NCBI RefSeq assembly: GCF_007004735.1
Contig: NZ_SSNL01000005.1
Location: forward strand, 310,001-374,000
Direction: 5' to 3'
DNA from: Salinigranum halophilum
Lineage (GTDB): Archaea; Halobacteriota; Halobacteria; Halobacteriales; Haloferacaceae
Length of the DNA: 64,000 nucleotides
Each line of letters opens with the position of its first letter. Within the stretch, counting starts at the first letter, position 1. The position numbers were made by a program, and so were the translations under genes. A model generated the notes under the pieces. The model had not been told where the DNA came from. It saw only the letters and a program-made list of their open reading frames with translations, and ran no database searches. This document shows positions 62,332 through 64,000 of this stretch, in pieces.

Positions 62332-62496
62332 CTACAGCGCGACGACGTTCAGCACCATCACGAGGACGCCGAAGAGGAGACCGAACGCCACGACGGTCTT
62401 GGGGTCGATACGGATCGCGTTGCGGTCTTCCGCGTCGAAGTAGCGGACGAGCCCCGCGCTCGACATCAGGCCGCCGCTGTTCTGGCCACTGCTCAT
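62332..62496 (-). CDS. secG: Preprotein translocase subunit Sec61beta
   Basis: A 54-residue protein that reads [20 protein letters not shown], continues with [20 protein letters not shown] and ends in a single membrane helix ([15 protein letters not shown]). This matches archaeal Sec61beta, the small tail-anchored subunit of the protein-conducting channel, including the conserved SAGLxRYFD core and the PKTVV motif preceding the helix. It is divergent from a thioredoxin gene; the TATA-like element (minus strand aaacgtttag, 62521-62530) lies about 28 bases upstream. Confidence 0.92.
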   Translation of the reverse strand: MSSGQNSGGLMSSAGLVRYFDAEDRNAIRIDPKTVVAFGLLFGVLVMVLNVVAL

Positions 62497-62520
62497 ATGC
62501 TCACATGAGAGGTCGAGCGC

Positions 62521-62530
62521 CTAAACGTTT
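62521..62530 (-). promoter_or_regulatory. TATA-like element of Sec61beta
   Basis: On the minus strand this reads aaacgtttag, centred about 29 bases before the start at 62496. Confidence 0.4.
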
Positions 62531-62598
62531 CGTTCCCCGCGGCCCGCTCGGCGAGTGGGAAATCCTTATCTCCCCGAATTGGCAATCATCGTGACGCA

Positions 62599-62868
62599 AT
62601 GAGCGTCCGACTCAAAGACTTCTACGCCGACTGGTGTGGCCCGTGTAAGCAGCAAGACGCCATCCTCGAGGAGATCGTCGCCGAGTGGGGCGACGACCTC
62701 GAACTCGAGAAGGTCGACGTCGACGAGAAGCAGGACGTCGCCAACGAGTACCAGGTCCGGTCGCTCCCGACGCTCGTCGTCGAGACCGACGAGGGCGTCG
62801 TCGACCGGTTCGTCGGCGTCACCCAGCGCGAGGACATCGAGGCCGCACTGACCGAGGCCTCGGCGTAG
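62599..62868 (+). CDS. trxA: Thioredoxin
   Basis: A compact 89-residue thioredoxin. Active site C13-G-P-C16 in [10 protein letters not shown], and the cis-proline loop is [13 protein letters not shown]. It starts almost at the first beta strand ([12 protein letters not shown]), so it lacks the N-terminal helix of E. coli thioredoxin; archaeal glutaredoxin/thioredoxin-like proteins are similarly short. The TATA-like ttat at 62566-62569 lies about 31 bases upstream. Confidence 0.95.
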   Translation: MSVRLKDFYADWCGPCKQQDAILEEIVAEWGDDLELEKVDVDEKQDVANEYQVRSLPTLVVETDEGVVDRFVGVTQREDIEAALTEASA

Positions 62869-62913
62869 GTCCGTTTTCTCACCCCGAGCGGGCGGACGGC
62901 CGTCTCGCAAGCA

Positions 62914-62917
62914 TTAT
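62914..62917 (+). promoter_or_regulatory. TATA-like element of rpl40e
   Basis: ttat within gcattatcac is 27-29 bases before the ATG at 62943. Confidence 0.4.
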
Positions 62918-62942
62918 CACGCCGAGTCCAGTACCGAGAGGT

Positions 62943-63092
62943 ATGGCGAGTTTCGACGCTGCCGAGGAACGGACGCTGAGCAAGCAGATCTGCATGCGCT
63001 GTAACGCACGGAACCCCCAGCGGGCGACGAGTTGCCGCAAGTGCGGGTACAAGAACCTCCGCCCCAAGTCGAAAGAGCGACGGGCGGCCTGA
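62943..63092 (+). CDS. rpl40e: 50S ribosomal protein L40e
   Basis: A 49-residue zinc-containing large-subunit protein (eL40). The zinc finger is formed by Cys17, Cys20, Cys31 and Cys34 (CMRC and CRKC). The basic tail is [13 protein letters not shown]. The ATG at 62943 ([11 protein letters not shown]) is supported by a TATA-like element. The frame is open far upstream but without conservation. It is the archaeal free form; in eukaryotes L40 is made as a ubiquitin fusion. Confidence 0.95.
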   Translation: MASFDAAEERTLSKQICMRCNARNPQRATSCRKCGYKNLRPKSKERRAA

Positions 63093-63180
63093 CCGCAGCC
63101 GTTCGCGTTCGTCGACCGCAGTACCCCGTTCTCGACCACGACCACAGTCGCGAGCGACGCGTCACGCGAGCGCGCGACCC

Positions 63181-63813
63181 TCAGTTCTCGGGGTACTTCG
63201 GCTGGCGTCGTTCGGCGCGCGAGAGCGCCCGCTCGACGACCGCACGGACCGACTCGTCGTGGTCGGCCACGTGGAACGGGTCGCCGTGGCCGGCGTACAT
63301 CGAGGTGACCGAGTCCGGGAGGCGCTCGAGCAGCGACTTGAGGCTCGCGATGAGTCGCTCCCGGGACTGGCCGGCCATGTCGGTCCGGCCGAAGCTCCCG
63401 TCGTCGTACGCGCCGTCGTTGTAGACGACGACGTCGCCGCTGAACAGGCGCGTCTCGGAGACGAACGAGACGTGGTCGGCCGCGTGACCGGGGGTGTACA
63501 CCACCTCGAACGACTCGTCGCCCATCGCAACCTCGTCGCCGTCGTTCAGTTCCGTCGTCCGCCGAGGGTGCTCCGCGTAGGCGTACAGGTCGGCGTCGAA
63601 CGCGTCGAGCACCGCGTCCAGTTGCCCGATGTGGTCGGAGTGCTGGTGGGTCAAGACGACCCGGTCGAGCGTGTCGGTGTGTTCGGCGACGACGTCGACG
63701 ACGCCGGGCATCGTCCCCGCGTCGACGAGCGTCGGGGTCTCACCGAGCAGCAGATAGGCGTTACAGGTGAACTGTTCGGCGTCCGCGGTGACAGTCACGA
63801 CGGCTTCGCTCAT
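63181..63813 (-). CDS. MBL-fold metallo-hydrolase
   Basis: A 210-residue metallo-beta-lactamase-fold hydrolase. The metal motif HxHxDH is T-H56-Q-H58-S-D60-H61-I. Further ligands are expected at the histidine of VVYTPGHAADHVSF, the aspartate of FSGDVVVYND and the histidine of SMYAGHGDPFHV. It is glyoxalase-II-like in order and length. Substrate unknown; the position of the conserved histidines predicts a two-metal hydrolase. A ttaaaa element (63838-63843) is about 28 bases upstream. Confidence 0.93.
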   Translation of the reverse strand: MSEAVVTVTADAEQFTCNAYLLLGETPTLVDAGTMPGVVDVVAEHTDTLDRVVLTHQHSDHIGQLDAVLDAFDADLYAYAEHPRRTTELNDGDEVAMGDESFEVVYTPGHAADHVSFVSETRLFSGDVVVYNDGAYDDGSFGRTDMAGQSRERLIASLKSLLERLPDSVTSMYAGHGDPFHVADHDESVRAVVERALSRAERRQPKYPEN

Positions 63814-63837
63814 GGCCGCTCCTCTGTGGCCAGTAGG

Positions 63838-63843
63838 TTAAAA
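63838..63843 (-). promoter_or_regulatory. TATA-like element of the MBL gene
   Basis: On the minus strand this reads ttttaa, 25-30 bases upstream of the start at 63813. Confidence 0.45.
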
Positions 63844-63945
63844 CCAGGAGTTCGTCTCGGAGACCGACGTCAGAAAACCAACGTCACTTGGACGTGAAAA
63901 CAGTCGTGCAGTTTTTTTGGGACGCATCGACTAGTGTAACACGAG

Positions 63946-64000
63946 ATGGGGTTCGGTAGCTACGACGAGTCCGAGCAAGAAAAGCAGGAGATCGACGCAG
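63946..64000 (+). CDS. DUF5786 family protein (truncated by the window edge)
   Basis: The start of a gene that runs off the window; 18 codons are visible, reading MGFGSYDESEQEKQEIDA. This matches what I remember of the small acidic haloarchaeal DUF5786 family, whose function is unknown. A T-rich element (63911-63918) lies about 30 bases before the ATG, consistent with a leaderless transcript. The C-terminus cannot be assessed here. Confidence 0.75.
   Translation, partial: MGFGSYDESEQEKQEIDA

Noticed and set aside
1-64000. CRISPR array, insertion sequence, prophage or toxin-antitoxin system
   Set aside because: I found no regularly spaced repeats, terminal inverted repeats with transposase, integrase or phage structural genes. 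The PIN domain at 18092-19948 is fused to an ATPase and has no antitoxin partner.

Overview
The window is core chromosome of a halophilic archaeon (class Halobacteria). The evidence is high GC content, strongly acidic proteins, and archaeal or haloarchaeal marker genes: ribosomal S12/S7/S10/L40e, EF-2 with a diphthamide site, EF-1alpha, ABCE1, SepF, archaemetzincin, Sec61beta and FAU-1. Many genes have a TATA-like element about 28 bases before the ATG, which is typical of leaderless haloarchaeal transcripts. Gene content and order look like the Haloferacales (Haloferax-like), but the genus cannot be fixed from this alone. I see no CRISPR array, IS element, integrase or prophage; the one trace of a past insertion is beside tRNA-Ala.

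Layout. 0.1-8.4 kb: translation genes (rps12-rps7, fusA, tuf-rps10), interrupted by a putative zinc protease-like gene and by a homoserine (threonine) unit with an elaborate upstream region. 8.6-8.9 kb: tRNA-Ala(CGC) followed by a partial repeat of its own 3' end. 9-13.5 kb: DUF2071 and DCC-thioredoxin pair, UPF0146, archaemetzincin, a universal stress protein, RNA 3'-phosphate cyclase and a PEBP protein. 13.5-25.6 kb: ABCE1 with an EMC6-like membrane protein, an HTH protein, an Agl23-like membrane protein, a PIN-ATPase-KH protein, a multi-sensor histidine kinase, M20 and M32 peptidases and a zinc-finger microprotein. 25.7-35.2 kb: SF1 helicase, an M24-like protein lacking its metal ligands, an SLC13 permease with internal RCK_C domains, DUF502, riboflavin synthase, PrsW and FAU-1.

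35.5-47.2 kb: NifU domain, a Tat-exported LVIVD propeller with a PGF-CTERM tail, a zinc-ribbon protein, ROK kinase, stress protein, DUF5611, a protein with zinc ribbons at both ends, a winged-helix protein, YgfZ/GcvT-like protein, a geranylgeranyl-reductase-like flavoprotein, a BNR propeller, a class C serine hydrolase and two membrane proteins. 47.3-64 kb: UvrA, a basic coiled-coil surface protein, SepF, a tandem stress protein, PhzF, a PUA protein, a minimal RNB nuclease, two thioredoxins, a Tat lipoprotein, a HAD hydrolase, the F420 reductase NpdG, HisE, PdxT, Sec61beta, L40e and an MBL hydrolase, ending in a truncated DUF5786 gene.

The most interesting region is 4731-4953. A tandem 12-base direct repeat is followed by a TATA element and a 38-codon leaderless ORF. 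This ORF has two consecutive rare ACA threonine codons in a hairpin loop and then a second hairpin that buries a strong Shine-Dalgarno sequence. Its stop codon overlaps the start of a separate ACT-domain gene, which in turn overlaps an ACT-less homoserine dehydrogenase. This could be a threonine-sensing translational attenuator in an archaeon. A recurring secondary theme is extreme compaction: seven convergent gene pairs lie between a 10-base overlap and an 11-base gap.
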